DNA from: Promicromonospora iranensis
Lineage (GTDB): Bacteria > Actinomycetota > Actinomycetes > Actinomycetales > Cellulomonadaceae
DNA: 64,000 nt
Direction: 5' to 3'
Assembly (NCBI RefSeq): GCF_028994805.1
Contig: NZ_JAJQQP010000001.1
Coordinates: forward strand, 351,464 to 415,463
How positions within the stretch are numbered: position 1 is the stretch's first letter; every line of letters starts with the position of its first letter. The notes beneath the pieces were generated by a model. It saw only the letters and a program-made list of their open reading frames with translations. It was not told where the DNA came from and ran no database searches. Shown here in pieces: positions 33,844 to 42,247 of this stretch. The translations under genes were made by a program, and so were the position numbers.

Positions 33844-34668
33844 GTGCGCCTCGTCACCTGGAACGTCAACTCCATCCGCACGCGCGTCGACCGCGTGCTC
33901 GCCTTCCTCGACCGGTCCCAGGCAGACGTCCTGGCGATCCAGGAGACCAAGTGCCGGGACGACCAGTTCCCGACGGCGGCCTTCGAGACCGCCGGGTACG
34001 AGGTCGCGCACTTCGGGCTCTCGCAGTGGAACGGCGTGGCGATCGTGTCACGGGTCGGCCTGGACGACGTCGCCACCCAGTTCCCGGGGCAGCCGGGCTT
34101 CACCAAGGCGATCATCGAGGACGGCCCTGACCCGCTGCTCGACGTCGTCCCGCCCATCGAGGCGCGAGCGATCGGTGCGACCTGTGGCGGCGTCCGCGTC
34201 TGGAGCCTGTACGTACCGCACGGCCGGGCGCTCGGCGACCCGCACTACACCTACAAGCTGGCCTGGCTGGACGCCCTGCGCACCTCGGCACAGACCTGGG
34301 CCGACGCCGGTGACGCCGTCGCCCTCCTGGGCGACTGGAACGTCATCCCGCTCGACACCGACGTGTACGCCGCCGCCGACTTCGCCGGGAAGACGCACGT
34401 GTCCCAGCCCGAGCGGGACGCCTTCGACGCGTTCGGCGAGGCGGGATACACGGAGCTCACGCGGAAGTTCATCCCCGACGAGCACACCTACACCTACTGG
34501 GACTATCAACAGCTCGCCTTCCCGCGGAACAAGGGGCTGCGGATCGATTTCTGCTGGGCGTCACCGGCCGTCGCCGGCCGCGCGACGAACGCCGTCATCG
34601 ACCGGGACGAGCGCAAGGGCAAGGGCGCGTCCGATCACGTCCCGGTGATCGTCGACCTGGCCGACTGA
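33844..34668 (+). CDS. xthA: Exodeoxyribonuclease III (AP endonuclease, XthA type)
   Basis: 274 aa of the Mg-dependent endonuclease/exonuclease/phosphatase fold, base-excision repair. WNVNSIRTR at residues 6-14 (metal-site Asn), LAIQETKCRD near 30-40 with the metal Glu, LYVPHGR near 122, LLGDWNVIP near 158 with catalytic Asp and Asn, and GLRIDFCWAS then KGASDHVPVIVD near the end with the catalytic Asp-His. All active residues look intact. GTG start, leaderless. Confidence 0.95.
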   Translation: MRLVTWNVNSIRTRVDRVLAFLDRSQADVLAIQETKCRDDQFPTAAFETAGYEVAHFGLSQWNGVAIVSRVGLDDVATQFPGQPGFTKAIIEDGPDPLLDVVPPIEARAIGATCGGVRVWSLYVPHGRALGDPHYTYKLAWLDALRTSAQTWADAGDAVALLGDWNVIPLDTDVYAAADFAGKTHVSQPERDAFDAFGEAGYTELTRKFIPDEHTYTYWDYQQLAFPRNKGLRIDFCWASPAVAGRATNAVIDRDERKGKGASDHVPVIVDLAD

Positions 34669-34800
34669 CGCCCCCGCGTACGGCGCAGGAGGCGCCGAGG
34701 TTCCGCCGTCGATGAGGAAATCAGCGGGTGAAACTGTCCATAAACGGAGCGCATGCCCTGCGTCCGTCGTCCTCGTGACAAGGTCGTTGCCGAATGTCGG

Positions 34801-34806
34801 TAAGTT
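34801..34806 (+). promoter_or_regulatory. Leaderless -10 box for septum-formation protein
   Basis: TAAGTT ends seven bases before the ATG at 34814. Confidence 0.5.
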
Positions 34807-34813
34807 AACCTGC

Positions 34814-36700
34814 ATGACGTCGACGCCCGACCAGTTCCCGGCCGCCACCGAAGTCGCCCAGGTCCCTGCCACGGATCCGGTCGACTCGGCGTCCGTGGTC
34901 GAGGCGGAGCAGGACCCCGCACTCGGCACGTCCGGCGACAGCGGCTCCGAGGACGGCACGGAGTCGCCCGAGCAGGGGACCGAGCACCCGCACGACGGCG
35001 CGGCCGGCAGCGCGGACGACGCCGCGGACACGGCCGACGATGGTGCTGAGCCCGAGGTACCCGCTGAGACCGGGGCTGTGGAAACCCCGGCTGTGGAGGC
35101 CCCGGCCGTTGAGGCCGAGGCCGACGCGAAGGCCGAGGGAGCCGCTGCGGAGGAGAACGCGTCCGCGCCCGCCGCGGAAGACCTCCCAGCGGAGGACCAC
35201 GCCGCAGCAGACCTGGCCGCAGCAGACCCGGTCGCAGCGGACCCTGTGGTGAAGGCCCGCACCGCGGAGGACCCTGCTGTGGAGGATCCTGCCGCGGAGG
35301 AAGAGCCCGGCGCTCCGGCGGACGGACCTGCGCCCGCGGCCGAAGCCGCACAGCCGGCCGAGACCGCGCCGGAGCCTCCGAGCCGCACCGCGCCTGACGC
35401 GGTACCCACGGAGGAGATCAACGTCGTGCTCCCGGTCGCACTGCCGAAGCGGGTCCCGCCCGTTCCCGCCCCGACGCAGGTCGTTCCGGCCCCGGATGCC
35501 GAGAGCTCGGCACCCGAAGTCTCTGCGGAGTCAGGGGAACCGGCCGGCGCGGACGCCGACGGTGGCACCGGTAGCACCACCAGCCCGAGCGACCCCGGCT
35601 CGGGCGACCCGGGCGAGACGCCCGACACGGCCGACAGCGAGCCCACCACGTCGAAGGCCTCCGGCACGAGCGAGCCCGGCTCGGGGACGGCGTCGGGCAG
35701 CGCGGCAGCACCCGTCATCGACGAGACTTTCGACTTCAAGGCGCTCTCCTTCGCCGCGATCTCCGAAGCGCACAAGAAGGCGCTCGGACCACGCACGGTG
35801 GTCAGCGAGGGCGATGCGCCCGAGGTACAGACGGCTGACGCCGCCGCCGCGGACCCGCCGGGAGACGGGACGACGGAAGCGTCCGCCGAGCCGGAGGCGC
35901 CCGCGGAGGAGGAGCCGTCCACCGTGGACCCGGCTCCGGCCGAGGCGCCCGAGCTCTTCGCGTCGCCCACGACGCGCATCCCGCCGACTGTCGCGCCGCC
36001 GAGCCCGTTCCCGACGCCCGCCGGCCCGCCCCAGCACCAGCCGCAGCCGGGTGCGCCGCGCCAGCCCCGGGGCGATGGCCCGCAGCAGCCGCCGTCACCG
36101 TTCCCGTCGCCGCGCGGTGGCTCCGCTCACTCGTTCCCGGCCGTACAGGGCTACGCGCCCGAAACCACCTACGCGGGCTGGCGCCCGGCGACCGCCGCCG
36201 ACGATGCCGCCAAGCGGCGCCGGTTCGCGATGATCGGTGGAGCGGTGGTCGCGCTGGCGGCCGTGGTGGCGGTGATCGCCCTCGTCGTGAACATGGTGAG
36301 CAAGCAGCAGTGGGAGCCGATCGAGGCGATGATCGCGGAGCCTCGCGAGGTTCACCCGCTCCAGCTCGTGCTCGGGTCCTGTCTGGAGACGGTCCCCGAG
36401 GACGGCGAGGTCACCGAGGTGCTCGCCGTTCCCTGCGACACCTCGCACACCGCACAGGTGGTGGGCCGCACCGACTTCGCCGACGCCGCCGTGTGGCCGG
36501 GTCGTGACGAGGTCGACAAGCGGGTGGCGCTGGTGTGCGGCACCAAGCAGCTCGGCCCGACCGCGCGCACCAGCCAGCTCGCGAGCTCCGTGAGCTACGT
36601 GGTCTGGGGCCCCAGCGAGGAGTCGTGGGCCGACGGCGACCGGGTGGGCCTGTGCCTCGCCACCACGGGCGAGCCGATCACGCAGGATCTCCTGCAGTAG
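34814..36700 (+). CDS. Septum-formation family membrane protein with long acidic disordered N-terminus
   Basis: 628 aa. Residues 1 to about 465 are low-complexity, rich in Ala, Pro, Glu and Asp and almost free of hydrophobic residues apart from one patch at about 295-330 (DETFDFKALSFAAISEAHKK); this is probably a cytoplasmic disordered arm with a short binding motif. A membrane segment follows (about 471-495), then an outer domain of about 130 residues with LGSCLETVPEDGEVTEVLAV and CDTSHTAQVVG, the septum-formation domain pattern with paired Cys. Family members sit near division proteins in Actinobacteria. The 3' end overlaps the convergent regulator gene by 23 bases. Confidence 0.8.
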   Translation: MTSTPDQFPAATEVAQVPATDPVDSASVVEAEQDPALGTSGDSGSEDGTESPEQGTEHPHDGAAGSADDAADTADDGAEPEVPAETGAVETPAVEAPAVEAEADAKAEGAAAEENASAPAAEDLPAEDHAAADLAAADPVAADPVVKARTAEDPAVEDPAAEEEPGAPADGPAPAAEAAQPAETAPEPPSRTAPDAVPTEEINVVLPVALPKRVPPVPAPTQVVPAPDAESSAPEVSAESGEPAGADADGGTGSTTSPSDPGSGDPGETPDTADSEPTTSKASGTSEPGSGTASGSAAAPVIDETFDFKALSFAAISEAHKKALGPRTVVSEGDAPEVQTADAAAADPPGDGTTEASAEPEAPAEEEPSTVDPAPAEAPELFASPTTRIPPTVAPPSPFPTPAGPPQHQPQPGAPRQPRGDGPQQPPSPFPSPRGGSAHSFPAVQGYAPETTYAGWRPATAADDAAKRRRFAMIGGAVVALAAVVAVIALVVNMVSKQQWEPIEAMIAEPREVHPLQLVLGSCLETVPEDGEVTEVLAVPCDTSHTAQVVGRTDFADAAVWPGRDEVDKRVALVCGTKQLGPTARTSQLASSVSYVVWGPSEESWADGDRVGLCLATTGEPITQDLLQ

Positions 36701-37724
36701 CAGGAACGCCGGCGATGGCGACAGCCGCCGGCCTCGCCGGTCCCCGCCCGACACATCCGTCCAGCAGGGTCCGGCCCAGCGGCGTCAGCGCGTGGATCAC
36801 CGTGTTGCGCTCGCGTGCGCTGGCGATCAGGCCGGCGTTGCGCAGCACAGTGGCGTGCTCTGACGCAGAGGCCGGGGAGATCGCCAGGCGGTGCGCGATC
36901 TCGCTGGTCGTGGCCCCGGTGCCGAGCGCCCGCAGCACCGCCGCCCGGGTGCGGCCGAGGAGCGCGGTGAGCTGTCGCCCGCTGTCGGTCCTGCCCTCGA
37001 AGCTCCGGTCCGTGGCGGTGGGCTCGTGCACGATCGGGTAGAGCAGCACAGGGGGCAGCTCGGCGTCGGCCAGCGTGATCGGGGCCCGGACGCAGAAGTA
37101 CGACGGGATGATCAGCAGGCCACGGCCGGCCAGGTGGACGTCCCGGTCGGCGGCCGTCGACACCGACAGGACGGGGTACTCCCAGCGCACCGACGGGTGC
37201 AGCGTCCGTAGCGCGTGCTCCGTGCCACCCTCCACCCAGGCGCGGGTGCGCGCCGCACGGTCGATGTCGACGGCGGCGCGGATGTCGTTCCAGTACGGCT
37301 CGACGGCCTGCTGGTAGTAGGAGCGCATCGCGACGCCGAGCCCCCGCACGGCGGGTGCGGAGCCGTCGGCAAGATCACGCATCCAGAGGCGCGGCTGGTG
37401 CTCGCGTGCCAGCACCGAGATGTCGTGGCGGAGCTGTGTCCTCGGGGTGGACAGCACCGCGTCGAGCCCTGTCTCGAAGCTGTCGGTACCCGTCACCGGC
37501 GTGAGAAAGTCCGGGGAGTATCCCCGCGGAGGCGTCAGCCGCAGCAGCATCCGGGCCGCCGGCGACAGACCGGAGACGACCCGCTCCCGCCAGCGCCCGA
37601 ACAGCACCGTGCCCGAACGCTGGTTCACCACGTGCGCACTGAGCAGCACCTCCCACAGAGGGTCCGGGCCCGGAGCGATCCGGACCCGGGCAAGATCATC
37701 CGAAGTGAAGTGGAACCGCAGCAT
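36678..37724 (-). CDS. ArsR-like winged-helix regulator of the DUF5937 type
   Basis: 348 aa. An N-terminal effector region of about 240 residues (starting MLRFHFTSDDLARVRIAPGP) precedes a C-terminal winged helix at about 255-330 (LLGRTRAAVLRALGTGATTS, then EIAHRLAISPASASEHATVL and LIASARERNTVIHALTPLG). The N-terminal start with LRFHFTSDDLARVR is typical of streptomycete-type ArsR regulators with DUF5937. AGGGAGG lies five bases before the ATG. The regulated gene is unknown; a palindrome at 37801-37820 in its upstream region may be its operator. The C-terminal tail overlaps the septum gene tail to tail. Confidence 0.88.
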   Translation of the reverse strand: MLRFHFTSDDLARVRIAPGPDPLWEVLLSAHVVNQRSGTVLFGRWRERVVSGLSPAARMLLRLTPPRGYSPDFLTPVTGTDSFETGLDAVLSTPRTQLRHDISVLAREHQPRLWMRDLADGSAPAVRGLGVAMRSYYQQAVEPYWNDIRAAVDIDRAARTRAWVEGGTEHALRTLHPSVRWEYPVLSVSTAADRDVHLAGRGLLIIPSYFCVRAPITLADAELPPVLLYPIVHEPTATDRSFEGRTDSGRQLTALLGRTRAAVLRALGTGATTSEIAHRLAISPASASEHATVLRNAGLIASARERNTVIHALTPLGRTLLDGCVGRGPARPAAVAIAGVPATAGDPA

Positions 37725-37800
37725 CAGGCCCTCCCTGACCGTCTGCCCTTCCCGTGGCCCCCGTCGGCTCGCCCCCCGCGCGCCCTGACCGTGTGGGACC

Positions 37801-37820
37801 GTGTGCGGCATGCCGCGCAC
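37801..37820. promoter_or_regulatory. Palindrome upstream of DUF5937 regulator
   Basis: GTGTGCGGCATGCCGCGCAC has a perfect 12-bp core GCGGCATGCCGC with nearly symmetric flanks. It lies 77 bases upstream of the regulator start and could be an autoregulatory site. Confidence 0.35.
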
Positions 37821-38009
37821 GGTTTCACCCCGCACACACAGAGGGACGTGCGAGATTTCAGGTTCTGGGCGGTCGGGCACTCACCTTCACAACACCATCA
37901 CACTGTGCTGTTCCCTGGTGTCGCTCACCCCGCCCGCCCCCACGCGGCTGTTCCCTCGTTCCCCAGGATCGCAGGCGGACCGTGCACCTCACATCGCTCG
38001 ATCGGCGTA

Positions 38010-38041
38010 ACCCGGTGTACGTCGAACGACGTACACCGGGT
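38010..38041. terminator. Hairpin terminator after clpB
   Basis: Perfect 15-bp stem ACCCGGTGTACGTCG / CGACGTACACCGGGT with a two-base AA loop, 14 bases after the clpB stop on the minus strand. No U-tract. Confidence 0.75.
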
Positions 38042-38054
38042 CGCCGGACGGGGA

Positions 38055-40688
38055 TCAGGCGGTCAGCACCTTGCGGTCGAGAGTCAGGCCCTCGCCGTCC
38101 GCACGGTCGACGACCACCGTGTCACCGTCGGACACCTCGCCCGCGAGCAGCAGCCGTGCCAGGCGGTCGCCGATCTCACGCTGCACCAGACGGCGCAGCG
38201 GCCGGGCGCCGTACGCGGGGTCGAAGCCCTCCAGTGCGAGCCACTCGCGCGCCGCCTCCGTCACGTCGAGCGTGATGCGGCGGTCCTCCAGCCGCTTCGC
38301 GAAGGCGCCGACCTGCAGCTCCACGATGTGGCCCAGCTCGTTCAGCGTGAGCGCGTCGAAGACGACCACGTCGTCGAGCCGGTTGAGGAACTCGGGCTTG
38401 AACGCGGCGCGTACGGCCGTCATCACGGACTCGCGCCGCTCCTCGTCCGACAGCATCGGTTCCACGAGGAACTGCGAGCCGAGGTTCGACGTCAGCACCA
38501 GGATCGTGTTGCGGAAGTCGACCGTGCGGCCCTGGCCGTCGGTGAGGCGGCCGTCGTCGAGCACCTGGAGCAGGACGTCGAAGACCTCCGGGTGCGCCTT
38601 CTCCACCTCGTCGAGCAGCACCACCGAGTAGGGCCGACGCCGGACCGCCTCGGTGAGCTGGCCGCCCTCCTCGTACCCGACGTAGCCGGGCGGCGCGCCG
38701 ACGAGCCGGGCGACGGAGTGCTTCTCGCCGTACTCGGACATGTCGATCCGCACCATGGCGCGCTCGTCGTCGAACAGGAAGTCGGCCAGCGCCTTGGCGA
38801 GCTCGGTCTTGCCGACACCCGTGGGACCGAGGAACAGGAAGGAACCGGTGGGCCGGTCGGGATCGGAGACGCCGGCCCTGGTGCGCCGCACGGCGTCGGA
38901 CACCGCCGCCACCGCGGCCTTCTGGCCGATGAGACGCTGCCCCAGGACGTCCTCCATGTGCAGGAGCTTCTCGGACTCGCCCTGCAGCAGCCGCCCGGCC
39001 GGGATGCCGGTCCACGCGGCGACCACCTCGGCGATCTCGTCGGCGCCCACCTTGTCGGCGATCATCGGCGGCTCGGCGTGCTCCGGGCCCAGCCCGTCCG
39101 GACCGGGCCCGTCCTCCGAGCCGGCCTCGGCCTCCTCCGCCGCCACGAGCTCCTTCTCGACCACCGGGATCTCGCCGTACCGGATCCGTGCGGCGCCCTC
39201 GAGGTCGCCCTCGCGCAGCTTGCGCTCGGCGTCGGTGCGCAGCTCGTCGAGACGAGCGCGCAGGTCACCGACGCGGTTGTGGCCGGCCTTCTCGGACTCC
39301 CAGCGCGCCGTGAGCGCCGCGAGGGCCTCGCGGCGGTCCGCCAGGTCGGCCCGGAGGCGCTGGAGGCGCTCCGTGGAAGCCGCGTCCTCCGACTCGGAGA
39401 GCACCACCTCTTCCATCTCGAGGCGCGTGACCGCACGCTGCAGCTCGTCGACCTCCACCGGGGACGAGTCGAGCTCCATGCGCAGCCGGGAGGCGGCCTC
39501 GTCGACCAGGTCGATCGCCTTGTCGGGGAGCTGACGCCCGGAGATGTACCGGTCGGAGAGCGACGCGGCCGCCACCAGCGCCGAGTCGGCGATGGTCACC
39601 TTGTGGTGCGCCTCGTAGCGCTCCTTGAGGCCGCGCAGGATCGCCACCGTGTCCTCGACCGACGGCTCGCCGACGAACACCTGCTGGAACCGGCGCTCCA
39701 GCGCCGGGTCCTTCTCGATGTGCTCGCGGTACTCGTCGAGCGTGGTGGCGCCCACCATCCGCAGCTCACCGCGCGCGAGCATGGGCTTGAGCATGTTGCC
39801 CGCGTCCATGGCTCCCTCACCGCCGGCGCCCGCGCCGACGACCGTGTGCAGCTCGTCGATGAAGGTGACCACCTCGCCGTCCGACGCCGTGATCTCCTCC
39901 AGGACCGCCTTGAGGCGCTCCTCGAACTCGCCGCGGTACTTCGCCCCGGCCACCATCGAGGCCAGGTCCAGCGCGACGAGCCGCTTGCCCTTGAGGGACT
40001 CGGGCACGTCCCCCGCGACGACCCGCTGGGCCAGCCCTTCGACGACGGCGGTCTTGCCGACGCCGGGCTCGCCGATGAGCACGGGGTTGTTCTTGGTGCG
40101 GCGGCTCAGCACCTGGATCACGCGGCGGATCTCCGAGTCACGACCGATGACCGGGTCCAGCTTTCCGTCCCGGGCGCGCTGCGTCAGGTCCGTGCCGTAC
40201 TGCTCGAGAGCCTTGTACGTGCCCTCCGGGTTGGGGCTGGTGACCCGGCCGGACCCGCGCACGGCGGGCAGCGCCGCGCGCAGGGCGTCAGCGGTGGCCC
40301 CCGCGTCGGACAGGATCTGGGCGGCGGGCGACTGACCGGACGCGACGGCGATGAGCAGGTGCTCCGTGGAGACGTACTCGTCACCCAGCCCTTGTGCCTC
40401 CTTGGACGCCAGGTCCAGGACCGTGGCCATGGCCCGGCTCGCGCTCGGCTGGGCGGTGCTCGCCCCGCTGGCCTGCGGCAGCGCGACGAGGGCCGCGCGC
40501 ACCTGCCGGCCGATGGCCTGCACGTTCGCCCCGACCGCGTCGAGCAGCCCGGTCGCGACACCACGCTCCTGCTGGAGCAGCGAGGCGAGCAGGTGGACCG
40601 GCTCGAGCTGAGGGTTGCCGGCCGCTGACGCCGACTGGATCGCGTCGCCGATCGCCTGCTGCGACATGGTCGTGAACTTGGTGTCCAT
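38055..40688 (-). CDS. clpB: ATP-dependent disaggregase chaperone ClpB
   Basis: 877 aa, normal length. N-terminal substrate domain ([16 protein letters not shown]), first AAA domain with Walker [14 protein letters not shown] near 205 and [12 protein letters not shown] near 275, the coiled-coil middle domain (about 405-520), and a second AAA domain with [15 protein letters not shown] near 610 and [14 protein letters not shown] near 680. With DnaK/GrpE it rescues aggregated proteins. The middle domain carries an extra acidic Gly-Pro stretch (about 535-555) not usual in the family. GGGAGG precedes the ATG. An HspR-type operator lies 71 bases upstream, predicting heat induction. Confidence 0.97.
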   Translation of the reverse strand: MDTKFTTMSQQAIGDAIQSASAAGNPQLEPVHLLASLLQQERGVATGLLDAVGANVQAIGRQVRAALVALPQASGASTAQPSASRAMATVLDLASKEAQGLGDEYVSTEHLLIAVASGQSPAAQILSDAGATADALRAALPAVRGSGRVTSPNPEGTYKALEQYGTDLTQRARDGKLDPVIGRDSEIRRVIQVLSRRTKNNPVLIGEPGVGKTAVVEGLAQRVVAGDVPESLKGKRLVALDLASMVAGAKYRGEFEERLKAVLEEITASDGEVVTFIDELHTVVGAGAGGEGAMDAGNMLKPMLARGELRMVGATTLDEYREHIEKDPALERRFQQVFVGEPSVEDTVAILRGLKERYEAHHKVTIADSALVAAASLSDRYISGRQLPDKAIDLVDEAASRLRMELDSSPVEVDELQRAVTRLEMEEVVLSESEDAASTERLQRLRADLADRREALAALTARWESEKAGHNRVGDLRARLDELRTDAERKLREGDLEGAARIRYGEIPVVEKELVAAEEAEAGSEDGPGPDGLGPEHAEPPMIADKVGADEIAEVVAAWTGIPAGRLLQGESEKLLHMEDVLGQRLIGQKAAVAAVSDAVRRTRAGVSDPDRPTGSFLFLGPTGVGKTELAKALADFLFDDERAMVRIDMSEYGEKHSVARLVGAPPGYVGYEEGGQLTEAVRRRPYSVVLLDEVEKAHPEVFDVLLQVLDDGRLTDGQGRTVDFRNTILVLTSNLGSQFLVEPMLSDEERRESVMTAVRAAFKPEFLNRLDDVVVFDALTLNELGHIVELQVGAFAKRLEDRRITLDVTEAAREWLALEGFDPAYGARPLRRLVQREIGDRLARLLLAGEVSDGDTVVVDRADGEGLTLDRKVLTA

Positions 40689-40758
40689 GAGGCCTCCCAC
40701 GATGATGCTGAAGTCTGCGCACGACCAGCTCCTCAGGGAGATGCCGGTCACGCTCAAA

Positions 40759-40779
40759 GTTGAGTCTACTCCGCTCAAC
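40759..40779. promoter_or_regulatory. HspR-type (HAIR) operator upstream of clpB
   Basis: GTTGAGT-N7-GCTCAAC matches the HAIR consensus CTTGAGT-N7-ACTCAAG at 12 of 14 arm positions and has perfect symmetry except one pair. HspR represses clpB and dnaK in Actinobacteria through this element. Confidence 0.75.
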
Positions 40780-40815
40780 CTTGGAATTCACTGTAGCGTG
40801 CGCCACCCACACTCG

Positions 40816-40821
40816 TACCGT
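40816..40821 (+). promoter_or_regulatory. Leaderless -10 box for chloramphenicol phosphotransferase homologue
   Basis: TACCGT ends six bases before the ATG at 40828. It lies 37 bases from the clpB operator, so the two promoters are back to back. Confidence 0.55.
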
Positions 40822-40827
40822 TGCGGC

Positions 40828-41385
40828 ATGGGCACCCAGGTGATCGTCCTCAACGGTGGTTCGAGCTCCGGCAAGTCAGGTATCGCGCGCAGCCTGCAGA
40901 CCGTCCTCCCCGAGGCCTGGCTGTCCCTCAGCATCGACACCCTCGTCGAGGCGATGCCCGCCCGCCTGACCACCGGCGGCGACGGGATCGGGTTCGCGGA
41001 CGACGGCGGCGTCGCCGTCGGGCACGACTTCATGGTGCTGCAGGACGCCTGGATCACGGGGCTCGTCGCCATGGCCCGCGCGGGCGCGCACATCGTCGTC
41101 GACGACGTGTTCCTCGGCGGCGCCGTGTCGCAGCGCCGCTGGCTCGACGCCCTGGGCGACGTGCCCACGCTGTGGGTCGGCGTGCGCTGCCACGCCGCCG
41201 TCGCCGAGGAGCGCGAGGCCGCTCGCGGCGACCGCGTCGCGGGCATGGCCGCCAAGCAGGCCGACATGGTCCACGAGGGCGTCGTCTACGACCTCGAGGT
41301 CGACACCACGCGCAGGGCGTCGACGGACTGCGCCCGGACCATCGCAGCGCACCTGAGATCATCGCGGGGTGACCGAGCAGACTGA
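40828..41385 (+). CDS. Chloramphenicol 3-O-phosphotransferase homologue (CPT family)
   Basis: 185-aa P-loop kinase. Walker A is [10 protein letters not shown] at residues 9-18; [13 protein letters not shown] near 36 has the Asp that acts as catalytic base in Streptomyces venezuelae [19 protein letters not shown] near 92, [20 protein letters not shown] near 114, then [20 protein letters not shown] and LEVDTT closely follow the CPT sequence I recall. It would inactivate chloramphenicol by phosphorylating its primary hydroxyl; activity here is inferred. Leaderless start. The stop overlaps the TauE permease start by 17 bases, so that permease is downstream in the same unit. Confidence 0.85.
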   Translation: MGTQVIVLNGGSSSGKSGIARSLQTVLPEAWLSLSIDTLVEAMPARLTTGGDGIGFADDGGVAVGHDFMVLQDAWITGLVAMARAGAHIVVDDVFLGGAVSQRRWLDALGDVPTLWVGVRCHAAVAEEREAARGDRVAGMAAKQADMVHEGVVYDLEVDTTRRASTDCARTIAAHLRSSRGDRAD

Positions 41386-42169
41386 CGCATCCCTGACACT
41401 TCCTCGCGCCGTCCTCGTCGGGATCGTCGGTGGAGCCTTCTCCGGGCTGTTCGGCCTGGGCGGCGGCATCGTGATGGTGCCCCTCCTGACCTCGCTCGGC
41501 GGCCTCACGCAGCGCCGTGCCAGTGCCTACTCGCTCGCAGCGATCCTGCCCGCGGCGATCGTCGGATCCATCCCGTACCTGACGCACGAGGCCGTGGACC
41601 TCATCGCCGCGGGGCTGCTCGTTGTGGGTTCGGTGATCGGGGCGGTGGTCGGGGCGCGGCTGCTGGCCAGGGTCCCCGAGACCCTGCTGCGCTGGCTCTT
41701 CGTCGGGGTGCTCGTCGCGGGGATCGTGCGGTCCCTGCTGGACGGGTTCGGCGAGCCGCCGTCGGTCGACTCCCCCGAAGGGCTGCCCAGCGTGCTCGAC
41801 GGCGCAGGGATGATCGGACTCGGCCTCGTCATGGGTATCGCGTCCGGCCTGCTCGGCATCGGCGGCGGTCAGCTCGCCGTCCCGGGCCTGTCCGCCCTGT
41901 TCGACTTCGCCCCGGCCCTGGCCAAGGGCACGTCCCTGGTCGCGATGATCCCCACCGCCATCTCGGGGACCTGGGTCAACGCCCGCAACCGGCTGGTCCG
42001 CCTGAAGACCGCCGCGATCATCGGCCTGGTGGCGTCGGGCTTCTCGTTCGGCGGCGCGAGCCTCTCGGTCGTGATGCCCGACGACGTCGCGTCGATCACC
42101 TTCGCCGCGCTCCTGGTCTTCGCCCTGATCCAGCAGGTCCGCAAGGCGCTGGAGAAGCAGAAGCGCTAG
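41369..42169 (+). CDS. TauE/SafE family permease 1
   Basis: 266-aa membrane protein with about eight hydrophobic segments in two homologous halves: [20 protein letters not shown] near residue 20 and [20 protein letters not shown] near 155, the glycine-rich family repeats. TauE/SafE proteins export sulfite, sulfoacetate or similar anions; the substrate is unknown. GTG start overlapping the upstream kinase gene. Confidence 0.88.
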   Translation: MTEQTDASLTLPRAVLVGIVGGAFSGLFGLGGGIVMVPLLTSLGGLTQRRASAYSLAAILPAAIVGSIPYLTHEAVDLIAAGLLVVGSVIGAVVGARLLARVPETLLRWLFVGVLVAGIVRSLLDGFGEPPSVDSPEGLPSVLDGAGMIGLGLVMGIASGLLGIGGGQLAVPGLSALFDFAPALAKGTSLVAMIPTAISGTWVNARNRLVRLKTAAIIGLVASGFSFGGASLSVVMPDDVASITFAALLVFALIQQVRKALEKQKR

Positions 42170-42187
42170 GCACGCGGGCCCATCCCT

Positions 42188-42247
42188 TTCGAGGCCTCAG
42201 TTCCTTCGTTCTGAAACGGTTCAGAGCGGAGAAACCTAAGCCTCGAA
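42188..42247. terminator. Imperfect hairpin between convergent TauE and carboxyltransferase genes
   Basis: TTCGAGGC (42188-42195) pairs with GCCTCGAA (42240-42247), and the stem continues with mismatches (CTCAGTT with AACCTAAG). The right arm covers the carboxyltransferase stop. A second small hairpin CTGAA/TTCAG lies in the loop. Confidence 0.5.

Larger units (their letters stand above)
37725..38054. other. 330-base gap between regulator start and clpB end
   Basis: No coding sequence is supported here. It contains the promoter side of the DUF5937 regulator, a GC-rich palindrome at 37801-37820 and the clpB terminator hairpin at 38010-38041. The stretch around 37885-37925 is relatively A+T-rich and is likely promoter DNA, but I cannot define a -10 box with confidence. 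Confidence 0.6.
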
